The notes: generated by a model not told the origin, from the letters alone. 64,000 bases of DNA from Simiduia sp. 21SJ11W-1 (GCF_024138675.1 NZ_CP090959.1:1054001-1118000); one strand, 5' to 3'; shown: positions 38,316 to 48,902, numbered from the stretch's first letter. Translations and numbers: made by a program.

Positions 38316-39482
38316 ATGTTTGAACTAGTCGATAGCGTACCGCAGAACGCGGTAATTAAAGTTGTTGGTGTGGGCGGTGGCGGCGGTAACGCTGTGAAGC
38401 ACATGATTGCCAGCGACATAGAGGGTGTAGAGTTCGTGTGTGCTAACACCGATGCTCAAGCGTTAAAAGATGTAGATGCCAAAACCGTGTTGCAGCTTGG
38501 CAACTCCATGACCAAAGGCCTTGGCGCTGGCGCCAACCCTGAGGTGGGGCGTCAGGCGGCTATGGAAGATCGCGAGCGCATCGCTGAAATTCTGGAAGGT
38601 GCCGATATGGTATTCGTAACTGCCGGTATGGGCGGTGGTACGGGTACCGGTGGCGCGCCGGTTGTGGCCGAAGTCGCCCGTGAAATGGGTATCTTGACCG
38701 TGGCTGTGGTTACCAAGCCATTCCCGTTTGAAGGCAAAAAGCGCATGGCCATCGCCGATGCGGGTATTCGCGAATTGTCTGAGCGTGTTGATTCGCTGAT
38801 CACCATTCCCAACGAGAAGCTACTGTCGGTATTGGGTACAAAAACCAGCTTGCTGGATGCCTTTAAAGCTGCCAACAACGTGTTGTTGGGCGCCGTACAG
38901 GGCATTGCTGATCTCATTATTCGGCCGGGCATGATCAACGTCGACTTTGCCGACGTTCGCACGGTGATGTCTGAAATGGGCATGGCAATGATGGGTACCG
39001 GTGTTGCTTCTGGCGAGAACCGTGCACGTGAAGCCGCCGAAGCCGCCATTCGCAGCCCCTTGCTGGAAGATGTGGATTTGCAAGGCGCCCGTGGCATTCT
39101 GGTTAACATTACCGCCGGCATTGATTTGTCGCTGGGTGAATTTACCGAAGTGGGCGATACCGTGGGCGAGTTTGCCTCGGCAGATGCTACTGTTGTGGTT
39201 GGCACAGTGATCGACCCGGAAATGAAAGACGAGCTGCGTGTAACCGTTGTGGCCACAGGCTTGGGCCCGGTAGTGAAGCAAGAGGCCCCAAAGCCCAAGG
39301 CTTCTGTAGTGGTAGATAACACTGCGCGCCAGAAGGTGAATTCGCCGGAGGATTTCGACACGCCAACCTACCAGCGTCGCAAGCAAGCGGCTGCCGGTGG
39401 TGGTGGCACGGCGGTTGCGGCCCAGGAAAAGGATATGGAGCTGTTTGATATCCCGGCTTTCCTGCGTCGGCAAGCGGATTAA
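38316..39482 (+). CDS. ftsZ: Cell-division GTPase FtsZ
   Basis: Tubulin-like GTPase forming the Z-ring. 388 residues; N-terminal [17 protein letters not shown], tubulin signature [18 protein letters not shown] near residue 108, [15 protein letters not shown], a Gly/Ala-rich linker and the conserved C-terminal peptide [14 protein letters not shown] for FtsA/ZipA binding. AGAGGGG precedes the ATG. The 85-bp gap after ftsA may hold an extra promoter. Confidence 0.98.
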   Translation: MFELVDSVPQNAVIKVVGVGGGGGNAVKHMIASDIEGVEFVCANTDAQALKDVDAKTVLQLGNSMTKGLGAGANPEVGRQAAMEDRERIAEILEGADMVFVTAGMGGGTGTGGAPVVAEVAREMGILTVAVVTKPFPFEGKKRMAIADAGIRELSERVDSLITIPNEKLLSVLGTKTSLLDAFKAANNVLLGAVQGIADLIIRPGMINVDFADVRTVMSEMGMAMMGTGVASGENRAREAAEAAIRSPLLEDVDLQGARGILVNITAGIDLSLGEFTEVGDTVGEFASADATVVVGTVIDPEMKDELRVTVVATGLGPVVKQEAPKPKASVVVDNTARQKVNSPEDFDTPTYQRRKQAAAGGGGTAVAAQEKDMELFDIPAFLRRQAD

Positions 39483-39874
39483 TTCGAAGGCTTGCGATTA
39501 TTCGCCAAAGGGCGCTTGGAACTTAAGTGTTGGTTTAAGTGTCCAATTTTTGGTAATATTCGCCGCTTTCCAGAGGATTTTGGTTCTTTGGCCGTATCGT
39601 CACGACTTTTTGGCCAAAATGGCGAGCCTCTGGTACGAATTATTCGACTTCATGCTGCTTATTTTAGAAAGCGAGTGTGAACGCCGAAGTTCAGTAGCCA
39701 AAAGCGGGCAGCGGTAGTGCTTTAGCCCTTTTACCCCCCTCTGTTAAGGAAGGGTTAATGGCGCGAGCGGCAACATCCGCACATGAAGGCCAATATTGGC
39801 CTTCCTGAAAGGTATGAACTTCGGCGCCCGTGCGTAATGGATGCGCCATCAACATGTTAAAGACACGGTGAAAT
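39483..39874. other. ftsZ-lpxC intergenic region with 20-bp palindrome
   Basis: 392 bp with no supported gene. At 39785-39804 is a perfect 20-bp palindrome, GAAGGCCAAT/ATTGGCCTTC, about 70 bp before lpxC; no T-run follows. A TTAAGTGT direct repeat lies near 39524-39541. Promoter elements for lpxC are expected here but none is convincing. Confidence 0.5.
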
Positions 39875-40786
39875 ATGATCAGACAGCGCACTTTAAAAAA
39901 CCCCATCCGCGCAACAGGCGTAGGCCTGCACACGGGCGAAAAGGTTTACCTGACGTTGAAGCCAGCGCCTGTTGATACGGGCATTGTATTCCGCAGAACC
40001 GATTTAAACCCCGTTGTGGAAATTGAGGCGAAAGCCGCCAACGTTGGGGATACCACCTTATCTACCACTTTGGTGAAGGGTGATGTGCGTGTGTCTACTG
40101 TTGAGCACCTGCTCAGTGCCATGGCGGGCTTAGGTATTGATAACGCCATTGTCGAGGTGTCTGCCTCTGAAGTACCTATCATGGATGGCAGTGCCGGCCC
40201 CTTTGTGTTTCTTATTCAGTCTGCCGGTATTGAAGAGCAGAAGGCTGCCAAGAAGTTTATCCGCATCAAGCGCCCAGTGGTTGTGAAAGATGGCGATAAA
40301 GTGGCCTCTTTCCTGCCTTTTGATGGCTTCAAGGTCACGTTTAGCATCGACTTCGATCACCCGGTATTTAACGGCCGCACGCTCAATGCAAGCCTCGATT
40401 TCTCAAGCACCTCCTTTGTAAAAGAAGTGAGCCGTGCCCGTACCTTTGGTTTCATGCACGAAATTGAGTACCTGCGCTCCAAGGGCCTGGCCAAGGGTGG
40501 CAGTGTGGACAACGCCATCGTGGTAGATGATTACCGCGTGGTTAATGAGGATGGCCTGCGTTACGAAGACGAGTTCGTAAAGCACAAGGTGCTCGATGCC
40601 ATCGGCGACCTTTACCTGTTGGGCAATAGCTTGATTGGTGAGTTTAAGGCGCATAAGTCGGGCCATGCATTGAATAACAAGTCGTTGCGCCAGCTGATCG
40701 CGCAAGAAGACGCCTGGGAAGTGGTGACCTTTGAAGATGAAAAGGTTGCGCCTATCTCCTACATAAAGCCCATCCTTGCGATGTGA
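39875..40786 (+). CDS. lpxC: UDP-3-O-acyl-GlcNAc deacetylase LpxC
   Basis: Zn-dependent committed step of lipid A synthesis. 303 residues; [21 protein letters not shown], first zinc His in [15 protein letters not shown], catalytic DGSAGPFVF, and [19 protein letters not shown] with the second zinc His and Asp, then the conserved [12 protein letters not shown]. Usual place at the end of the dcw cluster. Confidence 0.97.
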   Translation: MIRQRTLKNPIRATGVGLHTGEKVYLTLKPAPVDTGIVFRRTDLNPVVEIEAKAANVGDTTLSTTLVKGDVRVSTVEHLLSAMAGLGIDNAIVEVSASEVPIMDGSAGPFVFLIQSAGIEEQKAAKKFIRIKRPVVVKDGDKVASFLPFDGFKVTFSIDFDHPVFNGRTLNASLDFSSTSFVKEVSRARTFGFMHEIEYLRSKGLAKGGSVDNAIVVDDYRVVNEDGLRYEDEFVKHKVLDAIGDLYLLGNSLIGEFKAHKSGHALNNKSLRQLIAQEDAWEVVTFEDEKVAPISYIKPILAM

Positions 40787-40835
40787 TCTACTGTTAAGGT
40801 AGCTTGTCGCGTATCGTTGGTAATTCCTTGATTTG

Positions 40836-40875
40836 TATGCCATATTTCAGTTGCTGATAATTGAAATATGGCATA
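40836..40875. repeat. 14-bp perfect inverted repeat after lpxC
   Basis: TATGCCATATTTCA (40836-40849) and its exact complement (40862-40875) flank a 12-base loop 50 bp past the lpxC stop. No T-run follows, so it may act as a transcript-stabilising hairpin or a protein site. A second small hairpin, CTCGGC-AAGAG-GCCGAG, lies at 40975-40991. The 287-bp gap holds no gene. Confidence 0.6.
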
Positions 40876-41073
40876 TTGGGTATTCGCGAAGGTCTGGTAC
40901 TTTCGTTGGCTGCCCACGGTGATTGTGATGCCATAGACGGAAGTGATGCCATTTGGCGCGTAAAATGCGCTGCCCTCGGCAAGAGGCCGAGCAGATGTGC
41001 TTAACTTGCGTTATGAGCGTAAATTCATAACAACAACTATTTCACCGTTGTTTAATCGAACCCAGAAGGCCTG

Positions 41074-42006
41074 ATGAAAGTAATCTTGGTCAGTCAACGC
41101 CACGGCAGTACACGCAGCTTTACGCTGGGTGGCTGGACCCGTGCTGTCTTGTCGGCGTGCCTCATCGGCCTGCCTGCAGGCGTAGGCGTGGTGGCGGGCC
41201 TTGAGTGGGCAAAGGGCGACGGTGCAGATCTATTTACCCCAGATACCGCTAAAACCTGGAATCAGGATTTGGCTGACCAGCGTGTCCAGGTGGAAGAAAC
41301 CCGCCGTCATGCACAGCAGCAGCTGGCTGCCATTACCCTGCGCATGGCTGAGCTGCAGGCCCGCTTGGTTCGCCTTGACGCCCTGGGCGAGCGATTAACC
41401 ACTATCGCTAAGCTTGATGAAGGCGAGTTCGATTTTAGCCAGGCACCCGCCCTTGGTGGGCCTGAGTCGGCGTCGCTTGGCGATGCCTTCACCGCCCCCG
41501 AATTCCTTGATGCCATCGATCAGCTGACAGACCAAATTGAAAACCGCGAACAGCAGCTCGAAATACTCGAGGCCCTGCTGGCCAAGCGTAAAATCCAAAA
41601 TGATGTTTTTCTGGCCGGGCGCCCGGTGACCAAAGGCTGGATGTCTTCACGCTATGGCCGCCGCACAGATCCTTTCACAGGCCGCGTTGCCTGGCATTCA
41701 GGCGTGGATTTTGCCGGTAAAATGGGCTCTGATGTTATCTCTGTGGCCGCCGGTGTAGTTACCTGGGCCGGCAAGCGTCATGGCTATGGCGACCTGGTTG
41801 AAATAAACCACGGCAATGGTTTTTCTACCCGCTACGCTCACAACTCTGAAGTTAAAGTGAAAGTGGGTGATATCGTGAAAAAAGGGCAGGTTATTGCCCT
41901 GATGGGCACCAGCGGCCGCTCTACCGGCCCGCACGTTCACTTTGAAGTATACAAACACGGTCGCCCAGTCGACCCTGCAGCCTATATCCACCGCGCGGCC
42001 CGCTGA
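41074..42006 (+). CDS. M23 (LytM-type) peptidase, membrane-anchored
   Basis: 310-residue predicted peptidoglycan endopeptidase or amidase activator. One N-terminal membrane segment (about 20-45, AVLSACLIGLPAGVGVVAG) is followed by a coiled coil (QRVQVEETRRHAQQQLAAITLRM) and the M23 domain. Zinc ligands are visible: H and D of WHSGVDFAGK and the H-x-H of GPHVHFEVYKHG. SSRYGRRTDPFTGR is the typical entry loop. Full ligands suggest activity, unlike degenerate EnvC/NlpD. It lies between lpxC and secA, where enterobacteria carry secM. Confidence 0.9.
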   Translation: MKVILVSQRHGSTRSFTLGGWTRAVLSACLIGLPAGVGVVAGLEWAKGDGADLFTPDTAKTWNQDLADQRVQVEETRRHAQQQLAAITLRMAELQARLVRLDALGERLTTIAKLDEGEFDFSQAPALGGPESASLGDAFTAPEFLDAIDQLTDQIENREQQLEILEALLAKRKIQNDVFLAGRPVTKGWMSSRYGRRTDPFTGRVAWHSGVDFAGKMGSDVISVAAGVVTWAGKRHGYGDLVEINHGNGFSTRYAHNSEVKVKVGDIVKKGQVIALMGTSGRSTGPHVHFEVYKHGRPVDPAAYIHRAAR

Positions 42007-42102
42007 GGCCCCAGAGCCCTTGCGTTCAAGGGCACCTTTCTGTTTACTTGACACCCTTTAACCGCCCGCTGGCGGCAACCTGTACGTACATTCGGAAATA
42101 TC

Positions 42103-44799
42103 ATGATTAGCAAGATGCTAAAGGCCATTTTTGGCACCAAAAACGACCGTGAACTGAAGCGCATGGGCAAGGTCGTAAATAAAATAAATGACCTTGAAGA
42201 CGGATTAAAACAGCTGAGCGATGCAGACCTTGCCGCCAAAACCGGCGAGTTCAAGCAGCGCCATGCTGACGGCGCAAGCCTAGACAACCTACTGCCAGAG
42301 GCCTTTGCTGTGTGCCGTGAAGCTTCGCGCCGGGTGATGTCTATGCGTCACTTTGATGTTCAGCTGATTGGCGGCATGACGCTGCACGAAGGGCGCATTG
42401 CCGAAATGCGTACCGGTGAAGGTAAAACGCTGATGTCTACGCTGGCCGCTTACCTGAATGCTATTTCAGGCAAGGGTGTGCACATCGTCACCGTGAACGA
42501 TTACCTCGCCGCCCGTGATGCCGCCTGGATGGCACCGCTGTATAACTTCCTGGGCTTAAGCGTGGGTGTTATTCGCTCCATGCAAGACCCGGAGGAGAAG
42601 CGCAAAGCCTATCAGGCGGATATTACCTACGGCACCAACAACGAGTTTGGTTTTGATTACCTGCGCGATAATATGGCGCTGCGTAAAGACGATCGCTACC
42701 AGCGGGAATTAAATTTTGCCGTGATCGATGAAGTTGACTCCATTCTCATCGATGAGGCGCGCACGCCGCTGATTATTTCAGGTGCAGCCGAAGACAGCTC
42801 CGAGCTCTACAAGCTCATGAACGGCATGATTCCCAAGCTTAAAGCGCCCACAGAAGAAGACCCGGGCCATTACCAACTGGATGAAAAGGCGCGCCAGGTT
42901 GAGCTGACGGAAGATGGCCATCAGGCCATTGAAGATATGCTGATTCAGGCGGGCATGCTCCAGCAAGACGACAGCCTCTATGCTGCAACTAACTTAAGCC
43001 TCTTGCACCACGTACACGCGGCGCTCAAAGCGCACACCCTATTCCAAAAAAACGTGGACTACATTGTGCAGGAAGGCCAGGTGATGCTCATTGATGAGCA
43101 CACCGGCCGCTCGATGCCCGGGCGCCGTTTATCAGAAGGCCTGCACCAGGCACTGGAAGCAAAAGAAGGTGTAAACATTCAAAATGAAAGCCAAACACTG
43201 GCTTCCATTACCTTCCAGAATTATTTCCGGTTGTACGATGGCCTTTCAGGTATGACCGGTACCGCCGACACCGAAGCCTTTGAATTTCGGCAGATCTACG
43301 GCCTGGATGTGGTGGTTATTCCCACCAACAAGCCTATCCAGCGTAAGGATTTGAACGACCTGATATTCCTCACGGTTGAGGAAAAGTACGACGCCATTGT
43401 TGAAGATGTAAAAGCCTGCATTGAAAAGCATGCGCCGGTGCTGGTGGGCACGGCGTCTATTGAAACCTCCGAGATGATGTCTGCGCGCTTGAAAAAAGCA
43501 GGTATCAAGCATCAGGTGCTCAATGCAAAATTCCACGAAAAAGAAGCCGAAATTATTGCCCAGGCAGGCCGCCCGGGTGCGGTTACCATCGCAACCAATA
43601 TGGCGGGCCGCGGTACTGATATTGTGCTGGGGGGCAATTGGGAGGCAGAGCTTGCCGAGCTGAAAGAGCCAACCGATGCACAAAAAGATGCTTTAAAAGC
43701 CGACTGGCAAAAGCGCCATGATCTGGTGATTGAGGCGGGCGGTTTGCACATTATTGGTACAGAGCGTCACGAGTCTCGCCGTATCGATAACCAGCTTCGC
43801 GGCCGGGCAGGGCGCCAAGGCGACCCGGGCATGTCTCGTTTTTATTTGTCGCTTGAAGATAACCTCATGCGTATCTTCGCCTCAGATCGTGTGCGCAACT
43901 TCATGAAAGCGCTGGGCATGGAAAAAGGTGAAGCCATCGAGCACCGGATGGTAACCAATGCCATTGAAAAGGCGCAGCGTAAGGTTGAAGGCCGAAACTT
44001 CGACATTCGCAAGCAGTTGCTGGAATACGATGACATCGCCAATGATCAGCGTCAGATTGTTTACCAGCAGCGCAATGGATTACTGGAAGCGGAAACCATT
44101 TCTGAAACCATTACCGCGGTGCGGGTCGATGTGGTAAACGACATTATCGATGGCTTCATTCCGCCTCAAAGTATGGAAGAGCAGTGGGATATTGCCGGGC
44201 TTGAGTCTGCCTTAGAGGTGGAGCTTGGCTTGAAGTTACCCGTTCAGCAGTGGCTGGACGAAGACAAGAGTGTGCATGAGGCCACTGTGCGCGAGCGCGT
44301 ACTTGAAAAAGCGCAACGTGCCTACGATGAAAAGTGCGCCCGTTTTGGCGATGTGATCAAAGACATCGAGCGCCAAATCATGCTGCAAGTGCTGGATATG
44401 CAGTGGAAGGAGCATCTCGCTGCTATGGATCACTTGCGCCAGGGTATTGGCCTGCGTGCTTACGCTCAACGCAACCCCAAGCAGGAATACAAGCGTGAAG
44501 CTTTCGAGCTGTTCCAAAGTATGTTGAACACCATCAAGCTTGAGGTAATTAAGGTGTTAGCGCGCGTTGAGCCTATCACTCAAGAGCAAATGGATGAAAT
44601 GGAGCGCAAGCGTGCAGAGGCCCTGGCCAAGCAGAAAATGCAGCTGCAACACGCGGAGATGAATGCCATGGGTGAGGCACCAGCAGAGCCTGATCAGGCC
44701 AAGCCGTTTGTGCGCCCGGGGCAGAAAGTGGGCCGTAACGACAACTGCCCCTGTGGTTCTGGTAAAAAGTACAAGCAGTGCCACGGGAAGTTAACTTAA
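42103..44799 (+). CDS. secA: Preprotein translocase ATPase SecA
   Basis: Motor of Sec-dependent export through SecYEG. 898 residues; [13 protein letters not shown] (Walker A), [34 protein letters not shown] (Walker B), [17 protein letters not shown], and [27 protein letters not shown]. The C-terminal zinc and SecB-binding motif [14 protein letters not shown] is intact. A strong terminator follows. Confidence 0.98.
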   Translation: MISKMLKAIFGTKNDRELKRMGKVVNKINDLEDGLKQLSDADLAAKTGEFKQRHADGASLDNLLPEAFAVCREASRRVMSMRHFDVQLIGGMTLHEGRIAEMRTGEGKTLMSTLAAYLNAISGKGVHIVTVNDYLAARDAAWMAPLYNFLGLSVGVIRSMQDPEEKRKAYQADITYGTNNEFGFDYLRDNMALRKDDRYQRELNFAVIDEVDSILIDEARTPLIISGAAEDSSELYKLMNGMIPKLKAPTEEDPGHYQLDEKARQVELTEDGHQAIEDMLIQAGMLQQDDSLYAATNLSLLHHVHAALKAHTLFQKNVDYIVQEGQVMLIDEHTGRSMPGRRLSEGLHQALEAKEGVNIQNESQTLASITFQNYFRLYDGLSGMTGTADTEAFEFRQIYGLDVVVIPTNKPIQRKDLNDLIFLTVEEKYDAIVEDVKACIEKHAPVLVGTASIETSEMMSARLKKAGIKHQVLNAKFHEKEAEIIAQAGRPGAVTIATNMAGRGTDIVLGGNWEAELAELKEPTDAQKDALKADWQKRHDLVIEAGGLHIIGTERHESRRIDNQLRGRAGRQGDPGMSRFYLSLEDNLMRIFASDRVRNFMKALGMEKGEAIEHRMVTNAIEKAQRKVEGRNFDIRKQLLEYDDIANDQRQIVYQQRNGLLEAETISETITAVRVDVVNDIIDGFIPPQSMEEQWDIAGLESALEVELGLKLPVQQWLDEDKSVHEATVRERVLEKAQRAYDEKCARFGDVIKDIERQIMLQVLDMQWKEHLAAMDHLRQGIGLRAYAQRNPKQEYKREAFELFQSMLNTIKLEVIKVLARVEPITQEQMDEMERKRAEALAKQKMQLQHAEMNAMGEAPAEPDQAKPFVRPGQKVGRNDNCPCGSGKKYKQCHGKLT

Positions 44800-44810
44800 G
44801 CACTCTCTAT

Positions 44811-44839
44811 AAAAAGGCTGCCTTGGCAGCCTTTTTTTT
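44811..44839 (+). terminator. secA intrinsic terminator
   Basis: AAAAAGGCTGCC-TT-GGCAGCC followed by eight T, 11 bases after the secA stop. The hairpin core and T-tract are identical to the pilA terminator at 52741-52767. Confidence 0.9.
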
Positions 44840-44911
44840 GGCAAAATTACAGTACGCCTTTAATTACTAAGGCGGATTAAACGGGCATCTTTAAAAGGAA
44901 TGGGTGGCAAT

Positions 44912-46132
44912 ATGGCAATAGGTGAAGCAACATTTCCCGAAATGCACACGGTTGCGGGTTTTAAACTAGGTGTTGCAAGTGCCGGCATCAAGCGCCCTGG
45001 CCGCCGCGACGTTGTGGTAATGGAGGCGCAGGCGGGTTCCACCGTGGCCGGTGTGTTTACCACCAACGCATTCTGCGCGGCACCTGTAACGCTGTGTAAA
45101 GAGCGTTTGGCACAAGGCCAGCCGCGCTTTTTCGTAACCAATACCGGTAATGCTAATGCCTGTACGGGTTTGCCCGGGCGTGAAAATGCAAGCCGCGTTT
45201 GCCAATCTGTTGCCTCGTTGTGTGGCACAGAAGAAAGCCTGGTGCTGCCATTTTCAACAGGAGTGATAGGTGAACCCTTACCCGTTGAAAAAATTCTTGC
45301 GGTACTGCCAGAGGCCGTAAAAAGCCTTTCAGAGCACGAGTGGGAAAATGCCGCCCATGGCATTTTAACAACCGATACCCGGCCAAAAGGCGCGAGTGTG
45401 TGCTTTGAGTATCAGGGCGAGCGCATTGTGGTATCAGGTATCGCCAAAGGCTCGGGTATGATTAAGCCAAATATGGCCACCATGCTAGGCTACGTGGCTA
45501 CCAATGCCAAAGTGGCGCAGCCTTTGTTGCAAGCCATGCTGCGCGAAGCAACCGATCGCTCGTTTAATCGCATTACGGTAGACGGCGACACCTCCACCAA
45601 CGATTCCGGTGTGCTTATCGCAACCGGAGGCACCGGTTTGGCCGAGCTCTCTGAGGCGCGGGGCGAGTATTACGAGCAGCTGAAGAGCGCCATTATTGAA
45701 GTTCATCAATCATTGGCGAAAGCCATTGTGTCCGATGGCGAAGGTGCTACCAAATTCGTTACCGTTGATGTGGTTGGTGCCCGTGAGAAATCCGATGCCA
45801 CCAAGGTTGCCTATGCTGTGGCGCATTCCCCGCTTATTAAGACGGCCTTGTTCGCCAGCGATCCAAACTGGGGGCGCATTGTTGCCGCGATTGGTTATGC
45901 CGGTGTTGCCAATCTAAATGCCGATTCAGTGAGAGTACATTTAGGTGATGTGCTCATCGTGGAGGATGGTGGCAGGGCTGCGAGCTACACAGAAGCGCAA
46001 GGGCAGGCGGTGATGAACGAGCCTTATATCACTATCCGCATTGATTTAGGTATGGGCAGTGCCCACGATACGGTGTGGACCACAGACCTTTCCTACGACT
46101 ACGTGAAAATCAACGCCGATTACCGGAGCTAA
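44912..46132 (+). CDS. argJ: Bifunctional ornithine acetyltransferase / N-acetylglutamate synthase ArgJ
   Basis: Recycles the acetyl group from N-acetylornithine to glutamate in arginine synthesis. 406 residues from ATG 44912 (MAIGEATFPEM), which matches the Pseudomonas start; an in-frame ATG at 44900 touches its GGA. The autoprocessing and nucleophilic Thr is in KPNMATMLGYVATNA. VAGVFTTNAFCAAPV, TNTGNANACTG and SDPNWGRIVAAIGYAG are typical. Presence of ArgJ implies the cyclic arginine pathway, unlike E. coli. Confidence 0.95.
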   Translation: MAIGEATFPEMHTVAGFKLGVASAGIKRPGRRDVVVMEAQAGSTVAGVFTTNAFCAAPVTLCKERLAQGQPRFFVTNTGNANACTGLPGRENASRVCQSVASLCGTEESLVLPFSTGVIGEPLPVEKILAVLPEAVKSLSEHEWENAAHGILTTDTRPKGASVCFEYQGERIVVSGIAKGSGMIKPNMATMLGYVATNAKVAQPLLQAMLREATDRSFNRITVDGDTSTNDSGVLIATGGTGLAELSEARGEYYEQLKSAIIEVHQSLAKAIVSDGEGATKFVTVDVVGAREKSDATKVAYAVAHSPLIKTALFASDPNWGRIVAAIGYAGVANLNADSVRVHLGDVLIVEDGGRAASYTEAQGQAVMNEPYITIRIDLGMGSAHDTVWTTDLSYDYVKINADYRS

Positions 46133-46135
46133 GGT

Positions 46136-47104
46136 TTGTCTAAGGTTGTGCATGTTGCCGCTGCCGTCATAAAAAACAGCCGTGGTGAAGTGCTTATTGC
46201 CAAACGGCCCGCCCATGTTCATATGGGTGGGCTTTGGGAGTTTCCGGGTGGCAAGTTAGAGCCAACTGAAAGCGCCACCGAGGCGCTTACGCGAGAGCTG
46301 CACGAAGAGCTGGGCATTCACGTACGTCAAACCGAGCCCCTTATTCAGATTTTGCATCGCTACCCAGGTAAAACAGTGCACCTTGATGTGTCCATCGTTA
46401 CAGCTTTCGATGGCATTGCCGAAGGCAAGGAGGGGCAGGAAGTGCGTTGGGTTACCCCAAAAGCGCTTAAAGGCTACACATTTCCCGATGCCAATTACCC
46501 CATAGTGAATGCCGCACTTTTGCCGCATCAATGTTTTATTAGTGGTGAGGCCACAAGTGTTGATCAATATGTAGCGCGTATTGCTCAGGCTGCGGGCAGC
46601 GGAGCATCACTGTTTATTTTAAGGCCTACGCAGGTGGTGCATGATGCAGGCTCGCTCGAAAAAATAATCCAAGGTCTTGCCGAGCTTACTCACTGCAAAA
46701 TCCACTGGCATGAGCGATGGTTTGAAGGTGATTACGGAAAAATGGCGGCGCTTCTGGGCAAGTCTGCCAATTACGGTGGCCATTTTTCTGCTCGCGCAAT
46801 GGCACAAGGTGTGCCGGCCTTAGGCGAGCATTTGGCAGGGGTAGATTGCTCTGCATCTTGTCACAGTGCGGGTGAGCTGGCGCAGGCTGCAGCCTTGGGC
46901 TGTGCCTTCGCCTTGCTATCGCCAGTTAAGGCAACCAAAGATTATGGCCCCGAATCCCTCTTGGGGTGGCAGGGTTTTCAAGCACATGTGGCAGAAGCGC
47001 CTGTTCCTGTTTATGCGCTAGGTGGCTTGAGCGCGACTGATGAGCAAAAGGCTCGAGATTGCGGCGGGCAAGGCGTGGCATTCGTACGTGACTGGTGGGC
47101 TTAA
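46136..47104 (+). CDS. mutT: Nudix hydrolase (MutT) fused to a ThiE-like domain
   Basis: 322-residue two-domain protein. The N-terminal half is a MutT-type Nudix domain: WEFPGGKLEPTE then RELHEELGI makes the full Nudix box, suggesting 8-oxo-dGTP cleanup. The C-terminal half resembles thiamine-phosphate synthase (KIHWHERWFEGDY, YGGHFSARAM, GVDCSASCHSAGELAQAAALGCAFALLSPVKATKDY, VPVYALGGL). The fusion recurs in pseudomonads. It starts with TTG four bases after argJ; GGAG and AAGG precede it and no ATG is near. Confidence 0.93.
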   Translation: MSKVVHVAAAVIKNSRGEVLIAKRPAHVHMGGLWEFPGGKLEPTESATEALTRELHEELGIHVRQTEPLIQILHRYPGKTVHLDVSIVTAFDGIAEGKEGQEVRWVTPKALKGYTFPDANYPIVNAALLPHQCFISGEATSVDQYVARIAQAAGSGASLFILRPTQVVHDAGSLEKIIQGLAELTHCKIHWHERWFEGDYGKMAALLGKSANYGGHFSARAMAQGVPALGEHLAGVDCSASCHSAGELAQAAALGCAFALLSPVKATKDYGPESLLGWQGFQAHVAEAPVPVYALGGLSATDEQKARDCGGQGVAFVRDWWA

Positions 47105-47156
47105 GCTTGTGGGTGGCATGTGGCCTATAGCGGATCAGCGGCCTAAAGGCGGGGTG

Positions 47157-47366
47157 TCAATGAAGCTTGCCCTCTATATCTTCGCTCATTAAATCATCTA
47201 TCACCGGGTCTCCCGCAATTCGATGAGATTCAGTGGCCCAGTCGCCCAAGTCGATTAGCCTGCAGCGCTCAGAACAAAAGGGGCGGGCAGGGAAGGCTTC
47301 TGTCCAAAGAACTTGTGTTTTACACACAGGGCATGCCAGTGCGGCGGGTTTTTTGCTGTCGTTCAT
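47157..47366 (-). CDS. yacG: DNA gyrase inhibitor YacG (zinc protein)
   Basis: 69-residue small zinc protein that inhibits gyrase by binding GyrB. Four cysteine ligands are visible in [10 protein letters not shown] and [15 protein letters not shown]. Downstream of coaE on the same strand, as in E. coli and Pseudomonas. Confidence 0.95.
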   Translation of the reverse strand: MNDSKKPAALACPVCKTQVLWTEAFPARPFCSERCRLIDLGDWATESHRIAGDPVIDDLMSEDIEGKLH

Positions 47367-47404
47367 AAGCCGTTTTTAGGTTGTGATTTGAATAGGCGTC
47401 TAGC

Positions 47405-48019
47405 TTAGCGGGCGTTCAGGCTCGCCACAAGGCGGGTGTGTAAACGAGCCACCTGTTCAACGAGCGCGCTTGGCGCCCCGTCATTGGTTAGCACATAGTC
47501 AGCCAATGCCAGCTTTTCATCGCGCGGCATTTGGCTTGCCACAATCGCTTCAATTTGTGCGGGCGTATTGTTATCCCTCTGGCTTGCACGTGCAATTTGC
47601 AGCTCCGGGCTTACATCAACCAAAATAACACCGCTAACCAAGGTGCGTTGATCTGTCTCAAGTAAGAGCGGAGATTCCAGAATTTTGTAGGGGCCTGCAT
47701 CAGCGGCTTGCAGCCGTTCGATGATCAAAGCCCGGATGATGGGGTGCAGTAGATTTTCAAGCCATTGTTTTTCGGCCGGGTTTTGAAAGATGATCTGCCT
47801 GAGTGCAGGCCGGTTAAGTTGGCCACTGGCGGTTAAAATGCTGGGCCCGAAGTGTTCTTCAATTGTTTCAAGCGCCGGTGAGCCTGGCTCAACGGGCTCT
47901 CTCGCCACTTGGTCTGCATCTACCACCGTAATTCCATGGCTGCGAAATGCACTGGCCGCGGTACTTTTACCGCTGCCAATGCCACCTGTAAGGCCAAAAA
48001 CCGGGGTGTTAAAGGCCAT
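47405..48019 (-). CDS. coaE: Dephospho-CoA kinase
   Basis: Final step of coenzyme A synthesis. 204 residues from ATG 48019 (MAFNTPVFGL); the frame is open to a TTG at 48049, but the ATG gives family length. P-loop GLTGGIGSGKST, VVDADQVAREPVEPGS, and ESPLLLETDQ are typical. Overlaps the 3' end of pilD by 11 bp. Confidence 0.95.
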   Translation of the reverse strand: MAFNTPVFGLTGGIGSGKSTAASAFRSHGITVVDADQVAREPVEPGSPALETIEEHFGPSILTASGQLNRPALRQIIFQNPAEKQWLENLLHPIIRALIIERLQAADAGPYKILESPLLLETDQRTLVSGVILVDVSPELQIARASQRDNNTPAQIEAIVASQMPRDEKLALADYVLTNDGAPSALVEQVARLHTRLVASLNAR

Positions 48020-48902
48020 TGCCTGCGTCGGCGATGCCTGAGGCTGCAAGGTAGCCTGCGATGATCTGGTCGCCCCACATCATGGCAATCCAGCCCGCTA
48101 TGGCCAGATAGGGGCCGAAAGGGATGGGGATTTGTTTATCCTGGCCACGAATAACAATCATGCTGATGCCGATTACAGCGCCCACGAGTGAAGAAAGCAA
48201 AATAATCAGCGGAAGTGATTGCCAACCAAGCCAGGCACCCATGGCGGCGAGCAATTTAAAGTCGCCATAGCCCATACCCTCTTTGCCCGTAACCAGCTTA
48301 AATAGCCAAAACACAGACCAAAGCACACCGTAACCAAGTACGGCACCCCAAAAGGCGCTATGAAAATCGGTAATTAGCCCAAAGCTATTGAGAATCAGCC
48401 CAGCCCAGAGTAGCGGCAGGGTGATGTCGTCAGGCAGCAACATGGTGTCTGCGTCAATCATGGTTAGCGTAATCAGCGCCCAGGTAAACGGCAGCATCAA
48501 CAGCATTTCAAGGCTTGCCCCAAAATGCCATGCAACCGCAAGGCTCAGTAGTGCGCTTGCCAACTCAATGATCGGGTAGCGTACAGATATCGGCTGCCTG
48601 CAGGCGTGGCATTTGCCACCGAGCATAACGTAGCTGATCACCGGTATGTTGTGAATCGGGCTAATGGCGGCCTTGCACTGTGGGCAGTGGGAGTTGGGGA
48701 AGGCTAGGTTAAACTCTTCAGGTTCGCTAGGTTTCGCGCCCGTTAACTCGCAACATTCAGCCTCCCAATTGCGCTTTAATACCTCTGGTAGCCTGTAAAT
48801 CACAACGTTGAGAAAGCTCCCCACCATCAACCCCAGTAGGGTAATGGCGGGCATGAATAAAAGCGGTTCTTGTAAAGACCGTAAAAAGTCGTTCTCGATC
48901 AT
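48009..48902 (-). CDS. pilD: Prepilin peptidase / N-methyltransferase PilD
   Basis: Inner-membrane aspartyl peptidase that cleaves and N-methylates type IV prepilins and type II pseudopilins. 297 residues; zinc tetracysteine CPQC and CHAC in the first cytoplasmic loop, catalytic Asp of MIDADTMLLPDD and of MGYGDFKLLAAMGAWLG, and about eight membrane helices. It shares one base with the pilC stop. Its substrate PilA is encoded divergently. Confidence 0.96.
   Translation of the reverse strand: MIENDFLRSLQEPLLFMPAITLLGLMVGSFLNVVIYRLPEVLKRNWEAECCELTGAKPSEPEEFNLAFPNSHCPQCKAAISPIHNIPVISYVMLGGKCHACRQPISVRYPIIELASALLSLAVAWHFGASLEMLLMLPFTWALITLTMIDADTMLLPDDITLPLLWAGLILNSFGLITDFHSAFWGAVLGYGVLWSVFWLFKLVTGKEGMGYGDFKLLAAMGAWLGWQSLPLIILLSSLVGAVIGISMIVIRGQDKQIPIPFGPYLAIAGWIAMMWGDQIIAGYLAASGIADAGNGL

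Noticed and set aside
38552-39361. 269-codon frame opposite ftsZ
   Set aside because: Low-complexity Ser/Thr/Ala product antisense to an unmistakable FtsZ; no family signature.
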